64,000 bases of DNA from DAOQVR01 sp035341665 (GTDB taxonomy: Bacteria > Chloroflexota > Anaerolineae > JAAYZQ01). The stretch covers positions 310,001-374,000 of the forward strand of contig DAOQVR010000001.1 in NCBI GenBank assembly GCA_035341665.1, in the 5' to 3' direction. The notes beneath the pieces were generated by a model. The model was given only the letters and a program-made list of their open reading frames with translations. It was not told the origin of the DNA and did no database searches. The position numbers and the translations under genes are program-made. Position 1 is the first letter of the stretch. Each line of letters starts with the position of its first letter. Below, piece after piece: positions 1 through 8,347 of this stretch.

Positions 1-2301
1 GTACATTGTCACTGCACCTGCGTTGAGCGAAGCTCCGATCACAGACCCGGGGGGTGTCAGCTCTGCCAGTCGATCGAAGGCCGCGCGCTGGTCGGGCCGC
101 ACGTAGCCAAACGACGCCCAGCCTGGCCGGAAAGCGTCATCAATCATGGTCCATCTTGCCATAGCCAGCGCCAGCATGGTCGCGGCAATCGCGATGGGAC
201 TCAAGGCGGCCGGGCCGAGGCGCAGGGGCTGCTGCGAGTGAGTCGAGTAGGCGCGAGCGCTCCGAATGAGGCTCACAGCACCGTAGCCGACAAAGAGGTT
301 GACCAGTGGAAAGAGCGACAGGAGGTCGCGGAGCCTTAGGAAGCGATACGTAAGGTGAACGAGAAGGACAGAACCAACGGCCAACGCCAGCACGACCAGG
401 GATCGGCGATTGACGCGTACCAGTGCCAGGCTACCCACGAGGGCAAAGGGGAATAGGTACCCCCACTCAGCTGCGACCAATGCTTCGCGTAGAGCCTGGA
501 TGGAGACCGGCCCGATGTTCCGCAGAGCCATGGCTGGCAACTCGGTGGTCTCCGTGGCAAACATGCCGCCAAATACCCGCCACCTATAGAGGGTGTCAGG
601 GATAGCCATGAGGAGGGCAGACGCTGAAAAGAGCGCGAGGGGCCATAGGCGTCCAATTGGCGTGAACACTCTTCTGGCATGTCCCGGCAGCCTGGGCTTC
701 AGCGCGGCACTTGAGAGCCAGAGTCCCAGAGAAATAGGCAGGAGTAGGACCAGCTGCGTATGGCGTACCCAATAGCACCAGGCGAACGACACGCCGCCCA
801 GGACCAGCTCCAGGGCTGCCCGGCCTGGTTCTTGTTCCAGCCGGCGCATGGCGCGCAGGCAGAACAGGATCGTCAGGATGGTGAAGAGCTGCGCCGCTGC
901 GTCAGCCATGGGTACCAGAAGGCGATCCACATGCTCTGGGGATGTGGCAGTGAGTGCGACGGTGAGGGCCGCTGCCGCGAAACGCACCGGTCTGGGTTCG
1001 TCGCGCAGGACCTCCAAGGCAAGGAGGGCAGTGGCGAACAGTGCCACGAGGGCGGTTACGGGAGTGGTGACATAAAGTCCAGCCTCTCCGAAGAGGCGAT
1101 AACCAGCCGCCAGAAGTACCGAGGCACCAGTCGCCCATACGGTTGCTGCGTCGCCAAGAGGACCTACGGGCAGGTGGTATCCGACGGGGAACAGTGGGCC
1201 CCAGGCAATGCCGAGTGGGCGCACCTCGGGGAAGAGGGAAAAGCGATGCAGGAGAGTGCCTCGGTTCGCCAAGTCGACCGCCATCTGAGCGTACGCATAC
1301 GGATCGCTGCCTGTTGCTCCATGGGTTCGCTTGCCCAGGTAGGTTGCGACTGCCCAGGCGGAGGTGAGAAGCATCCCCAGCAACACAACCCATTGCCAGG
1401 CTCGCAGGGCCGGGAGTCGCCGTTGTGCCCAGCCGTCTGGCCCCACCGGCGGATACGTGGCCTGCGATGCGTACAGCTGGCACAGGATGGAATACGCGGC
1501 ACAGGCAAGCAGGATGCCATCCAGATAGAAGAATGAGGTCATGGGGTTCGGAAAGGATCGGCCCTGCCAGCCGACAACGGTGATTCCCATGCTGTGGTAG
1601 GCGGCTGTGGCGAGGGCGACCAGGTAACCGCCGATCAGAGGTGTCAGTGCCCGGAGCGAAATGCGATTGCCTTCGAGCAGGCCTCGGAGCTGCGGAATTG
1701 CGAGAAGGGCAAGCACGGCGGGGGCAAGCCACTCGGGCAGCCCGAATCTGGTCTTGAGTACAAAGGCCGTACCGGCCACGTGCAGAGCGATGCCGACGGC
1801 CAAGCCTGCACTTCGCGCGCACCCCTGGCGGCGTGCGGCGGACCTACCCTCCGTGGCAGCAGGCGGCTCGCTAAATCGGAGATTCTCCCTGGCGGGAAGC
1901 AGAGCCAAGATGCGCAGCTGCTCACTCAGCCAGGTCGGTATGCTTCGTCGGCGAGCCTGGTGCAGGCAGAAGCCCGAGAGGGCCAGTGCAGCAAGGAAGG
2001 GAGGCCAGATGCGGGCAGACCAGCCTGGCCAGCCCAGGAATCGACCCACGATCGACAAGAGACCCGCGAGTGACACCGCCAGCTCGAACCATCCGTAGGC
2101 AGTCCGGGCCGACGGGGGGCCGGGGTGAGATTCATCTCGAGCCATCTGGCGATAGGTCATCCAGACAGACCGGCTCGCGAAGACGATGCCTGCCAGAAAG
2201 GCCAAGCCAATCGCTGCGTAGACATACCAGAGCCTGCCCGGCAGGCCCGGATTCGACACCGCCCAGTACTCTGGACTGAGCACACGCTGGAGGGGACTCA
2301 C
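1..2301 (-). CDS. GT-C type membrane glycosyltransferase-like protein (3' end outside window)
   Basis: An uninterrupted minus-strand frame of 767 codons runs from a GTG at 2301 off the left edge, so the C-terminus is missing. The GTG overlaps the TGA of the upstream gene (GTGA), which fixes the start and implies translational coupling. The product is a polytopic membrane protein: many long hydrophobic stretches, and near residue 330 a loop with SDPYAYAQMAVDLANRG, of the kind seen in the first extracytoplasmic loop of GT-C enzymes that use polyprenyl-phosphate sugars. Family membership rests on this loop and the membrane topology; substrate is unknown. It is last in a minus-strand run with a GT39-like enzyme and a GT2 synthase, which suggests envelope glycan or glycoprotein synthesis. 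Confidence 0.72.
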   Translation of the reverse strand, partial: MSPLQRVLSPEYWAVSNPGLPGRLWYVYAAIGLAFLAGIVFASRSVWMTYRQMARDESHPGPPSARTAYGWFELAVSLAGLLSIVGRFLGWPGWSARIWPPFLAALALSGFCLHQARRRSIPTWLSEQLRILALLPARENLRFSEPPAATEGRSAARRQGCARSAGLAVGIALHVAGTAFVLKTRFGLPEWLAPAVLALLAIPQLRGLLEGNRISLRALTPLIGGYLVALATAAYHSMGITVVGWQGRSFPNPMTSFFYLDGILLACAAYSILCQLYASQATYPPVGPDGWAQRRLPALRAWQWVVLLGMLLTSAWAVATYLGKRTHGATGSDPYAYAQMAVDLANRGTLLHRFSLFPEVRPLGIAWGPLFPVGYHLPVGPLGDAATVWATGASVLLAAGYRLFGEAGLYVTTPVTALVALFATALLALEVLRDEPRPVRFAAAALTVALTATSPEHVDRLLVPMADAAAQLFTILTILFCLRAMRRLEQEPGRAALELVLGGVSFAWCYWVRHTQLVLLLPISLGLWLSSAALKPRLPGHARRVFTPIGRLWPLALFSASALLMAIPDTLYRWRVFGGMFATETTELPAMALRNIGPVSIQALREALVAAEWGYLFPFALVGSLALVRVNRRSLVVLALAVGSVLLVHLTYRFLRLRDLLSLFPLVNLFVGYGAVSLIRSARAYSTHSQQPLRLGPAALSPIAIAATMLALAMARWTMIDDAFRPGWASFGYVRPDQRAAFDRLAELTPPGSVIGASLNAGAVTMY

Positions 2302-3944
2302 GGCCCCACCAGTTGGTAGAGACGAAACGAGACACTGGTGTCCCGCCGATGCGCTTCGAACACCGGCACCAGCCCGATACCCGCATCGATGAGCGCGCAA
2401 GTGGACAAGCGTTCCTCCTGCCAGCTAGGAAACGCGATGTACCTCGGCTCTCTCCTGTAGGCGACAGCGTCTCGAGCCAGGTCAGCGGGATCGGGATACC
2501 AGTGCACGTGGATGGGTGCACCGTAAAGGTAGAAACGGTGGTGGTGACCAAGCCAGTGATCGTAGAGGACGGCGCCCGGCGGTACTTGCACGCGCATGAA
2601 AGCCGCCAGCTCGTCGATCCCGTCATAGGCGCCATGGTCACCACCAATCGCCAGGTGACCTTTTTCGGCCGAGACCAGCGGGGGCGAGACACAAGCCGTC
2701 ACCAGGGCAATAAGAGAAGGAAAGTAGACGGCCCTACAGCGTCCTGCAGGCAGCCCACGGCCGGCGACGACGAGACTACGGGCGAGCAAGAAAGCAGCCA
2801 GCGGGACCATAGCCAGCAAGTAGCGATCCCAGAGCTGGACTTCCACGAACAGGTGCACGGACAGGAAGACGAGAAGGAAAAGAGCGACCGCGATAGACAT
2901 CGACTCTTTTCTACCTGCCGTTCCGAGTCTGAAGCGTCCGACAGGTGAGGGCAGGTGCTGACCATCTTGTCGGGCTGCCAGGAACGCCGCATGGGCCGCT
3001 AGAGCCAGGCCGACCACGAAGAGCACGTTCAGCGGGGGAGATGCCCAGAAGCTGGTCACCAAGCGGAACCAGGTGGCTGCCCTGTCGCCAATATCGGACA
3101 GAGGAGCCAGTCGAAGACCGCCATAGCTGATCACCGACTGCTCTAGGAACCCCGGACGAAGGTCACGTGCCTGGTCCCACACAAAGGTCGCGCAGACGAC
3201 CGCAAGGAATCCCAGGACGAAGACGAGCCACGCCATCCACGCACTGCGGCACCAGCGTGGCTGTGCCACGGGCCGACTGGGTGGCAGGTCGTGTGCAGAC
3301 ACAGGGCCGAAGCTCATCAGGCCCGCCAGTGCGATCAACGGGAGAAAGAGCAAACCCTGCTGCTTGGTTGCCACAGCCAGGCCGGCGAACAGCCCCGCGA
3401 CTCCCGGCCGGCCGAAGACTGCGGCGACCAGTCCTGCCACGACGCAGGCTGCCATCACGGTATCCACGAAACCGGTCGATCCGAATAGGACAGAGAAAGG
3501 AGAAAGCGCCAGCAAGAAGGCTGCCAGGAGGCCCGTCCTTGGGCTTCTGTAGAGCCTCTTGCCGAGTGAGTAGAGGAGGGCAATGGTGACCGTACCGGCG
3601 AATAGGCTGGGCAAGCGCGACGCGAGCTCGAGCTGCCGAACCTCGGCACGGCAGCTGCTGTCTGCGCAGGCGAGGGGGGCTCCCACGATCGGTGAGCCGT
3701 CGGCTGCCGGCCCGGATTCCGCGTTCTCCGTGTGCACGGAGGCGAAGAGGAAAAAGCTAAGGGCAAGCAGGTAGGGAAAGAAGGGTGGCTTGTCCACAGG
3801 CTCACGGTCTAGCATCGGATCCGATCCGCTGGCTATCTGAAGGCCCCAGTAACCGTAGAGGGCTTCGTCTTCCAGGCCACGATTCTGCTGCAGGGGAAGA
3901 GCGCGCAGCAGGAAGCCCACCAGAACGATTGCCACCATGACCAT
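2298..3944 (-). CDS. GT39/ArnT-like (PMT_2) membrane glycosyltransferase
   Basis: Encodes about 548 residues. The N-terminus is a hydrophobic segment followed by LEDEALYGYWG and then VDKPPFFPYLLAL. The acidic pair and the DKPP loop are hallmarks of the PMT_2/GT39 superfamily (ArnT, protein mannosyltransferases), which transfer a sugar from a polyprenyl phosphate outside the membrane. About ten further hydrophobic segments follow. ATG at 3944 is preferred; GTG at 3971 is possible. The frame is open further upstream, but that part lies inside the GT2 gene and its composition is not protein-like. The neighbouring GT2 synthase could make the lipid-linked sugar donor. Acceptor unknown. Confidence 0.85.
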   Translation of the reverse strand: MVMVAIVLVGFLLRALPLQQNRGLEDEALYGYWGLQIASGSDPMLDREPVDKPPFFPYLLALSFFLFASVHTENAESGPAADGSPIVGAPLACADSSCRAEVRQLELASRLPSLFAGTVTIALLYSLGKRLYRSPRTGLLAAFLLALSPFSVLFGSTGFVDTVMAACVVAGLVAAVFGRPGVAGLFAGLAVATKQQGLLFLPLIALAGLMSFGPVSAHDLPPSRPVAQPRWCRSAWMAWLVFVLGFLAVVCATFVWDQARDLRPGFLEQSVISYGGLRLAPLSDIGDRAATWFRLVTSFWASPPLNVLFVVGLALAAHAAFLAARQDGQHLPSPVGRFRLGTAGRKESMSIAVALFLLVFLSVHLFVEVQLWDRYLLAMVPLAAFLLARSLVVAGRGLPAGRCRAVYFPSLIALVTACVSPPLVSAEKGHLAIGGDHGAYDGIDELAAFMRVQVPPGAVLYDHWLGHHHRFYLYGAPIHVHWYPDPADLARDAVAYRREPRYIAFPSWQEERLSTCALIDAGIGLVPVFEAHRRDTSVSFRLYQLVGP

Positions 3945-4002
3945 GCGTCGTCGCGGAACGCAACGCCGCACACCGGATGCTGCACAAGTCGGGTGCGGAG
4001 GG

Positions 4003-4695
4003 CTAGTCGACAAACCGGTACTTGAGCAGCGTCCAGAAGGCAATGGGGGCATCGCGCCAGGTAATCTTCTTCCCCTGGTGGAAGTCACGTCCGCGATAGG
4101 AGATGGGCACCTCGAGAATGTGGTGGCCTCGTTTGAGGACCTTCGCGGTGATCTCGGGCTCAAACTCAAACCGCCGCGACCGGAGCGGGATTCCACGTAC
4201 AACGTCGGCACGAAACGCCTTGTAGCAAGTCTCCATGTCTGAGAGGACAGCCCCATACAGGAGGTTCGTCGTGAGGGTGAGCAGCCTGTTCCCAAGGCTG
4301 TGCCAGAAGAGCATCTTGTGCGGTGATCCTGAGAACCGGCTGCCGTAGACGATAGCCTGTTCGCCGCGTGTGATAGGCGTGACCAGGCTCGGGTAGTCGC
4401 ATGGATCGTACTCAAGGTCGGCGTCCTGAATGATCAGGATATCCCCGGTGGCCTGGGTGATTCCGGTGCGAATAGCTGCTCCTTTCCCCAGGTTGGTCGG
4501 GTGCCGGAGCACCCTCAGGTCGCCGGAGTGTGCCTCGTCGGCAAGGATCTCCGTGGAGCCATCCGTCGAGCCATCGTCGACGGCCAATATCTCCTTCTCC
4601 ATCTCATCGGGTAGGGCCACGGCCCGGACCTGACGGATGATCTCCCGCAGGGTAGCCCGCTCATTGTAGACTGGCATGATGATGGTTAGTCTCAC
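4003..4695 (-). CDS. GT2 family glycosyltransferase, dolichyl/polyprenyl-phosphate sugar synthase-like
   Basis: A 230-residue soluble GT-A fold protein. It begins with MRLTIIMPVYNERATL, then has DDGSTDGS (residues ~40-48) and QDADLEYDP (~88-97), the nucleotide and metal binding motifs of the DPM1/GtrB branch. No C-terminal membrane segment is present, so it resembles the short DPM1 type. It probably loads a sugar from a nucleotide donor onto polyprenyl phosphate for the GT-C enzymes downstream. First gene of the minus-strand glycosyltransferase run and preceded by a clear promoter. Donor sugar cannot be told from sequence. Confidence 0.88.
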   Translation of the reverse strand: MRLTIIMPVYNERATLREIIRQVRAVALPDEMEKEILAVDDGSTDGSTEILADEAHSGDLRVLRHPTNLGKGAAIRTGITQATGDILIIQDADLEYDPCDYPSLVTPITRGEQAIVYGSRFSGSPHKMLFWHSLGNRLLTLTTNLLYGAVLSDMETCYKAFRADVVRGIPLRSRRFEFEPEITAKVLKRGHHILEVPISYRGRDFHQGKKITWRDAPIAFWTLLKYRFVD

Positions 4696-4725
4696 AGGAC
4701 CTCCTCATCCGAGGATGACCTACCC

Positions 4726-4754
4726 ATCATAAACCATCTGGTACCTACCGGCAA
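4726..4754 (-). promoter_or_regulatory. Sigma70-type promoter of the GT2/GT39 run
   Basis: On the minus strand TTGCCG (4754-4749), a 17-bp spacer and TATGAT (4731-4726) lie about 30 bases ahead of the GT2 start codon. It is divergent from, and about 20 bases from, the promoter of the plus-strand GT4 gene. Confidence 0.6.
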
Positions 4755-4777
4755 GAACGAGGCACGGCAATTGGCGG

Positions 4778-4806
4778 TTGCGCCGAGGGGCAGGGGGTGC
4801 TATAAT
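4778..4806 (+). promoter_or_regulatory. Promoter giving a nearly leaderless GT4 transcript
   Basis: TTGCGC (4778-4783), 17-bp spacer, TGC then TATAAT (4801-4806). The ATG of the next gene is at 4816, so transcription would start within a few bases of the start codon and no Shine-Dalgarno can fit. Confidence 0.7.
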
Positions 4807-4815
4807 CGGCCGACA

Positions 4816-5952
4816 ATGCCGATCTACGTTGATGTCTCTTCGGCCGTCCATGCGAAAGCAGGGATCGGGCGGTACGCGGCCAGCCTCGCCAGGGCGCTGG
4901 TGGCTCGCGCGCCGGACGACCTTGCGCTGTTTTTCAACCGCGACGCAAGGACCCGCCCACCAGCCGGGCTTGAGCAGCTTCCGGCGAAGACGGTTCGGGC
5001 GGGCTACAAGCCATGGCGAATGGCTGCCTGGATGGGTCATCTCGCCGGCCTCGGATTCAACCGGCTCGTGCCAGATGCAAGGCTCTTTCATGCCACAGAG
5101 CACTTGCTGCCCCCTTTGGTGGACGTCCCGACCGTGCTGACGGTCCACGACATGATCTTTCGTATCTTTCCTGAACACCAGAAGCGCCTGAACTACTGGT
5201 ATCTGAACGCGACGATGCCTCTGTACTGCCGCCGTGCCAGCGCGATCATCACCGTGTCTGAGACGAGCAAGCAAGACATCCTGAGCCACTATGGCCTGGA
5301 CTCCAGCAAGATCACCGTGGTTTACGAAGCTGCCTCCCCTGAGTTCGTTCCCGCCGGCCGGATGGCCCTCGATGGGGCGCGCAGAAAGTACGGACTCCCC
5401 GACCGGTACCTGATTCACGTGGGAACCATAGAGCCGCGCAAGAACCTGACGCGGCTCGTCGAGGCCCTTGCCCTGCTTCACAGCCATGGGCTTCGCATCC
5501 CGCTCGTGGTCGTGGGTGGGAAGGGGTGGCTTTACGACGACTTCTTCAAGCGGCTGGAGGGTCTGCCGGTCCGGGATGCGGTGCTCTTCCCGGGCTATGT
5601 ACCTTCAGCGGACCTCCCCCTGCTTTACTCGGCCGCCAGCGTGGCCGTGGTTCCGTCGATCTACGAGGGGTTCGGACTGCCGGTGCTAGAGGCAATGGCT
5701 TGCGGCACCCCCGTCATAGCTTCTAGTGCATCCAGCCTCCCCGAGATCGGAGGGGATGCAGCACGTTACGTGGAACCGTCCAGCGTACCGGCGATTGCGG
5801 AGGCCATCAGTTCAGTCTGGGTCAACGCCGACCTGCAGGCTGACATGCGCGCTCGGGGCCTCGCGCGCGCCGCGCTCTTCTCTTGGGACAAGGCTGCCAT
5901 CGAGACGCTTGCAGTCTACAACCGCCTCTTGGGGCCGGGGCAGCTGGGGTGA
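4816..5952 (+). CDS. GT4 family glycosyltransferase (GT-B fold)
   Basis: A 378-residue GT-B enzyme. The N-terminal lobe contains a glycine-rich AGIGRYAASLARAL segment; the C-terminal lobe has HVGTIEPRKN and the E-x7-E motif within YEGFGLPVLEAMACGTPVI, typical of retaining GT4 enzymes that bind a nucleotide sugar. ATG at 4816 is chosen because it starts the conserved region and lies about ten bases after a TATAAT box. Transcribed away from the GT2/GT39 run, with which it probably shares an envelope glycan role. Substrates unknown. Confidence 0.88.
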   Translation: MPIYVDVSSAVHAKAGIGRYAASLARALVARAPDDLALFFNRDARTRPPAGLEQLPAKTVRAGYKPWRMAAWMGHLAGLGFNRLVPDARLFHATEHLLPPLVDVPTVLTVHDMIFRIFPEHQKRLNYWYLNATMPLYCRRASAIITVSETSKQDILSHYGLDSSKITVVYEAASPEFVPAGRMALDGARRKYGLPDRYLIHVGTIEPRKNLTRLVEALALLHSHGLRIPLVVVGGKGWLYDDFFKRLEGLPVRDAVLFPGYVPSADLPLLYSAASVAVVPSIYEGFGLPVLEAMACGTPVIASSASSLPEIGGDAARYVEPSSVPAIAEAISSVWVNADLQADMRARGLARAALFSWDKAAIETLAVYNRLLGPGQLG

Positions 5953-6021
5953 GCGCGGTGTGACTGGCAAGGCCTGCCGTGTATTCCGCGAGATGAGGGC
6001 TCGTGCAGGTGCGGAGCCCAC

Positions 6022-6050
6022 TTGACATGACTGCTGTGCTGTGCTATACG
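6022..6050 (+). promoter_or_regulatory. Consensus promoter upstream of ackA leader
   Basis: TTGACA (6022-6027), exactly 17 bp, then TATACG (6045-6050) preceded by TGC (extended -10). Near-consensus, and followed by a structured leader rather than directly by a gene. Confidence 0.75.
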
Positions 6051-6056
6051 TCACCA

Positions 6057-6240
6057 AGCTTCAGAGGCACTGGCTTACTGGGTGGCGTATGCCGGGCCAT
6101 CAGTGACAACGGCGTCCTTGGGACCCTGGCATCTGACAGAGGAAGGCTATGGTATCCCGATCGCCTTCCTCTGTCACTTTTTTGGGCGCCCGGCGAGTTT
6201 GACAGCGACGTTGAGTACCACCAATCGGTGAGGGACGCAA
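6057..6240 (+). promoter_or_regulatory. Structured 5' leader with internal terminator ahead of ackA (candidate attenuator or small RNA)
   Basis: The interval from the predicted transcription start (~6057) to the ackA start holds no convincing gene. It contains a long-range helix, ATGCCGGG (6089-6096) with CCTGGCAT (6125-6132), then a perfect 14-bp terminator hairpin. CAGAGG at 6062-6067 is complementary to CCTCTG at 6168-6173 in the terminator's right arm, so an alternative pairing is conceivable. I could not match it to a riboswitch class I know (T-box, TPP, FMN, glycine, fluoride, SAM, purine). It is either a regulated leader of ackA or an independent ~125-nt RNA. Confidence 0.5.
6134..6183 (+). 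terminator. Rho-independent terminator inside the ackA leader
   Basis: Arms 6134-6147 and 6163-6176 are perfectly complementary over 14 bp with a 15-base loop, followed by C and six T (6178-6183). It lies about 85 bases after a strong promoter and 57 bases before ackA. Confidence 0.85.
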
Positions 6241-7473
6241 ATGAAGGTTCTGGTCTTGAACTGCGGAAGCTCGTCGGTCAAGTACAAGCTCTTTGGCTTG
6301 GGGAACGGTGCCGAACAGGTTCTTGCCAGCGGGATCGTCGAAGAGGTGGGCTTGGGCAGCCCGAGCCTCACTCACAGGTGCCCTGGACGAGAAAAGGTCG
6401 CGCGGGCCGGGCTGGAAGTGCGGAATCATACAGATGCCATCGAGTTGGTGCTGGGCATGCTGGTCGATCCCGTCGTCGGCGCACTAGCGAGTGTGCAGGA
6501 GCTTCAGGCTGTCGGCCATCGGGTCGTGCATGGCGGTGAGCGATTTGCCTCGTCCGTGCTGATCGACCACGAGGTTATGGAGGCACTCCACGAGAATATC
6601 CCACTTGCGCCCCTGCACAACCCGCCGAACATCCAGGGGATCGAGGCAGTGGATGCTCTGCTTCCGAACGTTCCGCAGGTGGGCGTGTTTGACACCGCCT
6701 TTCACCAGACCATGGAGCCGCCCGCCTTTTTGTATGCCATTCCGATGCGCTTTTACCGCGATCATGCAGTCCGGCGCTACGGTTTTCATGGCACGTCGCA
6801 CAAGTACGTTGCACAGAAGGCGGCAGAGCACCTTGGGCGCGATCTGCAGGAACTCAAGATCGTGACTTGCCATCTCGGCAATGGAGCGAGCATCACGGCT
6901 GTGCGGAACGGCCTCTCAGTGATGACCAGCATGGGCTATACGCCACTTGCGGGTCTGCCCATGGGAACGCGCTGTGGCGACATTGATCCGGCCATTGTCC
7001 CGTTCCTGATGGAGCTGGACGACCTTGATGTGACGGGAGTCAACCGCCTGCTGAACACCGAAAGCGGGGTTCTCGGCCTCTCGGAGCTGTCGAGCGACAT
7101 GCGAGTGTTCGAAGAGGCCATAGCGCACGGGCCGACCCACCCCAGCTACGAGCGCTCCAGGATGGTCCTGCAGCACTACACCTGGCGCGTGAAGGGTTAC
7201 ATTGGCGAGTACGCCGCCCTGATGGGCGGGCTGGACTGCGTGGTCTTCACGGGCGGCATCGGTGAGAACTTTGCCCTGGTTTGTGACTGGTCGTGCGAGG
7301 GGCTCGAGTTCCTCGGCATTGAGGAGGTGCATGCGCGCCGTGCCGGTGGCAAGACCGTGGAAGCCTCGGGACCCAATTCGAGGGTCAAGGTCTTGATTAT
7401 TCCGACCGACGAGGAATTGGCGATTGCCCGCGACACTTATCAGATTGTGGTTGCGGCAGAACGCCAAGTCTGA
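6241..7473 (+). CDS. ackA: Acetate kinase
   Basis: A 410-residue ASKHA kinase interconverting acetyl phosphate + ADP and acetate + ATP, the energy-yielding end step of acetate fermentation. Family motifs are intact: NCGSSSVK near the start, GHRVVHGG, HNPPN, FDTAFH, YGFHGTSHKYV, HLGNGAS, and TGGIGEN in the adenosine pocket. Length is normal. A GGTGAGGG Shine-Dalgarno precedes the ATG. No phosphotransacetylase is in the window, so acetyl phosphate must come from elsewhere. Expression may be gated by the terminator in the leader. It shares a plus-strand cluster with an HD hydrolase and butyrate kinase, each with its own promoter. Confidence 0.96.
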   Translation: MKVLVLNCGSSSVKYKLFGLGNGAEQVLASGIVEEVGLGSPSLTHRCPGREKVARAGLEVRNHTDAIELVLGMLVDPVVGALASVQELQAVGHRVVHGGERFASSVLIDHEVMEALHENIPLAPLHNPPNIQGIEAVDALLPNVPQVGVFDTAFHQTMEPPAFLYAIPMRFYRDHAVRRYGFHGTSHKYVAQKAAEHLGRDLQELKIVTCHLGNGASITAVRNGLSVMTSMGYTPLAGLPMGTRCGDIDPAIVPFLMELDDLDVTGVNRLLNTESGVLGLSELSSDMRVFEEAIAHGPTHPSYERSRMVLQHYTWRVKGYIGEYAALMGGLDCVVFTGGIGENFALVCDWSCEGLEFLGIEEVHARRAGGKTVEASGPNSRVKVLIIPTDEELAIARDTYQIVVAAERQV

Positions 7474-7627
7474 TCAGGTGCTTCCGGGTGCCTTGCCACC
7501 ACCACGCAGATGGAGCGGCACTTCTCCGACAGGCGTTTCGTTGTGGCACCGGCGCATGCATCAGGGCCGAATTGAGTTAGCATCCGGCGTCGAGTCACGG
7601 ACGCCTGACGCAGGCGTGCCCACTCGC

Positions 7628-7656
7628 TTGACCCGGGGCACTCGGATGGCTAGAAT
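7628..7656 (+). promoter_or_regulatory. Promoter of HD phosphohydrolase gene
   Basis: TTGACC (7628-7633), 17-bp spacer, TAGAAT (7651-7656); start codon at 7683 after a GGAG. Confidence 0.6.
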
Positions 7657-7682
7657 TCCGCCATCTTGCTGGAGTTCACCCC

Positions 7683-8285
7683 ATGGAGAGGGCAGGGCTG
7701 TTCCACGCTTGCTTGTCGCTGGGTGGAAGCTGCGGCTTTGACGAAGAGCACAGCCGCCACGTTGGTAAGTTGGCTCTGCGACTGTACGATCAGCTCGAGG
7801 AAAGGCTCGATCTCCCTGACGAAGCGCGGGACATTCTCGAGTGCGCGGCCCTCCTGCACGACATCGGCTACGCTGAGGGCTATGAGGGCCACCACAAGAC
7901 GGCGTTCCGCCTCATCCTTAACGCGAGTCTCCCTGGCCTGACCAGCCGCGACCTGGCGCTGGTAGCCAATGTCGCGCGCTACCATCGAGGTGCAAGGCCA
8001 GACGAGAAGCACCCCGGCTACGCTTCCCTGGGCGCTGATGACCGTTCGTTGGTCGTGCAGCTCGCGGCGATTCTGCGCCTAGCCGACGGCCTGGATCGGA
8101 CGCACGGCGGCGCGGTGAGCGACGTCGAGGTGCGCTTCGAAGACAATCGCCTGACCGTCCTGGTGCGGTGCCCAACTGGCTGCGATGCGGAGTTGTGGGC
8201 CGGAGCAAAGAAGGGCCGCTTGCTTGGTGACGTTCTTGGGCTGCGAATCGAGGTGTGCGAGTCCTGCTGCTGCGAAGAGCGATAG
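7683..8285 (+). CDS. HD-domain phosphohydrolase, Ppx/GppA C-terminal-like
   Basis: A 200-residue stand-alone HD domain. Visible metal ligands: H in EEHSRHV (~residue 23), LLHDIGY (~58-64), a downstream HH pair, and RLADGLDRTHGG (~135-146). The last motif and overall layout match the C-terminal HD region of exopolyphosphatase/guanosine pentaphosphatase proteins, but the N-terminal ASKHA phosphatase domain is absent. It would act on a nucleotide or polyphosphate; the substrate is not predictable. It sits between two ASKHA acyl kinases, acetate and butyrate kinase, with its own promoter. Confidence 0.75.
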   Translation: MERAGLFHACLSLGGSCGFDEEHSRHVGKLALRLYDQLEERLDLPDEARDILECAALLHDIGYAEGYEGHHKTAFRLILNASLPGLTSRDLALVANVARYHRGARPDEKHPGYASLGADDRSLVVQLAAILRLADGLDRTHGGAVSDVEVRFEDNRLTVLVRCPTGCDAELWAGAKKGRLLGDVLGLRIEVCESCCCEER

Positions 8286-8298
8286 GGGCTGACTCGAT

Positions 8299-8328
8299 TT
8301 GGGTCAATCGCCTGGCCTGAGGTATACT
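8299..8328 (+). promoter_or_regulatory. Promoter of butyrate kinase gene
   Basis: TTGGGT (8299-8304), 18-bp spacer, TATACT (8323-8328), followed by a strong GGGAGGAGG ribosome binding site just before the ATG at 8348. Confidence 0.55.
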
Positions 8329-8347
8329 GACCATCGGGAGGAGGGGC

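Noticed and set aside
902..1822. 306-codon minus-strand frame and a 258-codon plus-strand frame near the left edge
   Set aside because: Both are out of frame with the 767-codon membrane protein that spans the whole interval and has proper hydrophobic periodicity and a GT-C loop.
3945..4415. N-terminal extension of the GT39 gene into the GT2 gene
   Set aside because: Ser/Arg/Pro-rich product without conservation, entirely inside another gene; the family N-terminus begins at 3944.
6022..6240. Known riboswitch classes or SRP/6S RNA in the ackA leader
   Set aside because: None of the core motifs I know could be matched; kept only as an unclassified leader.
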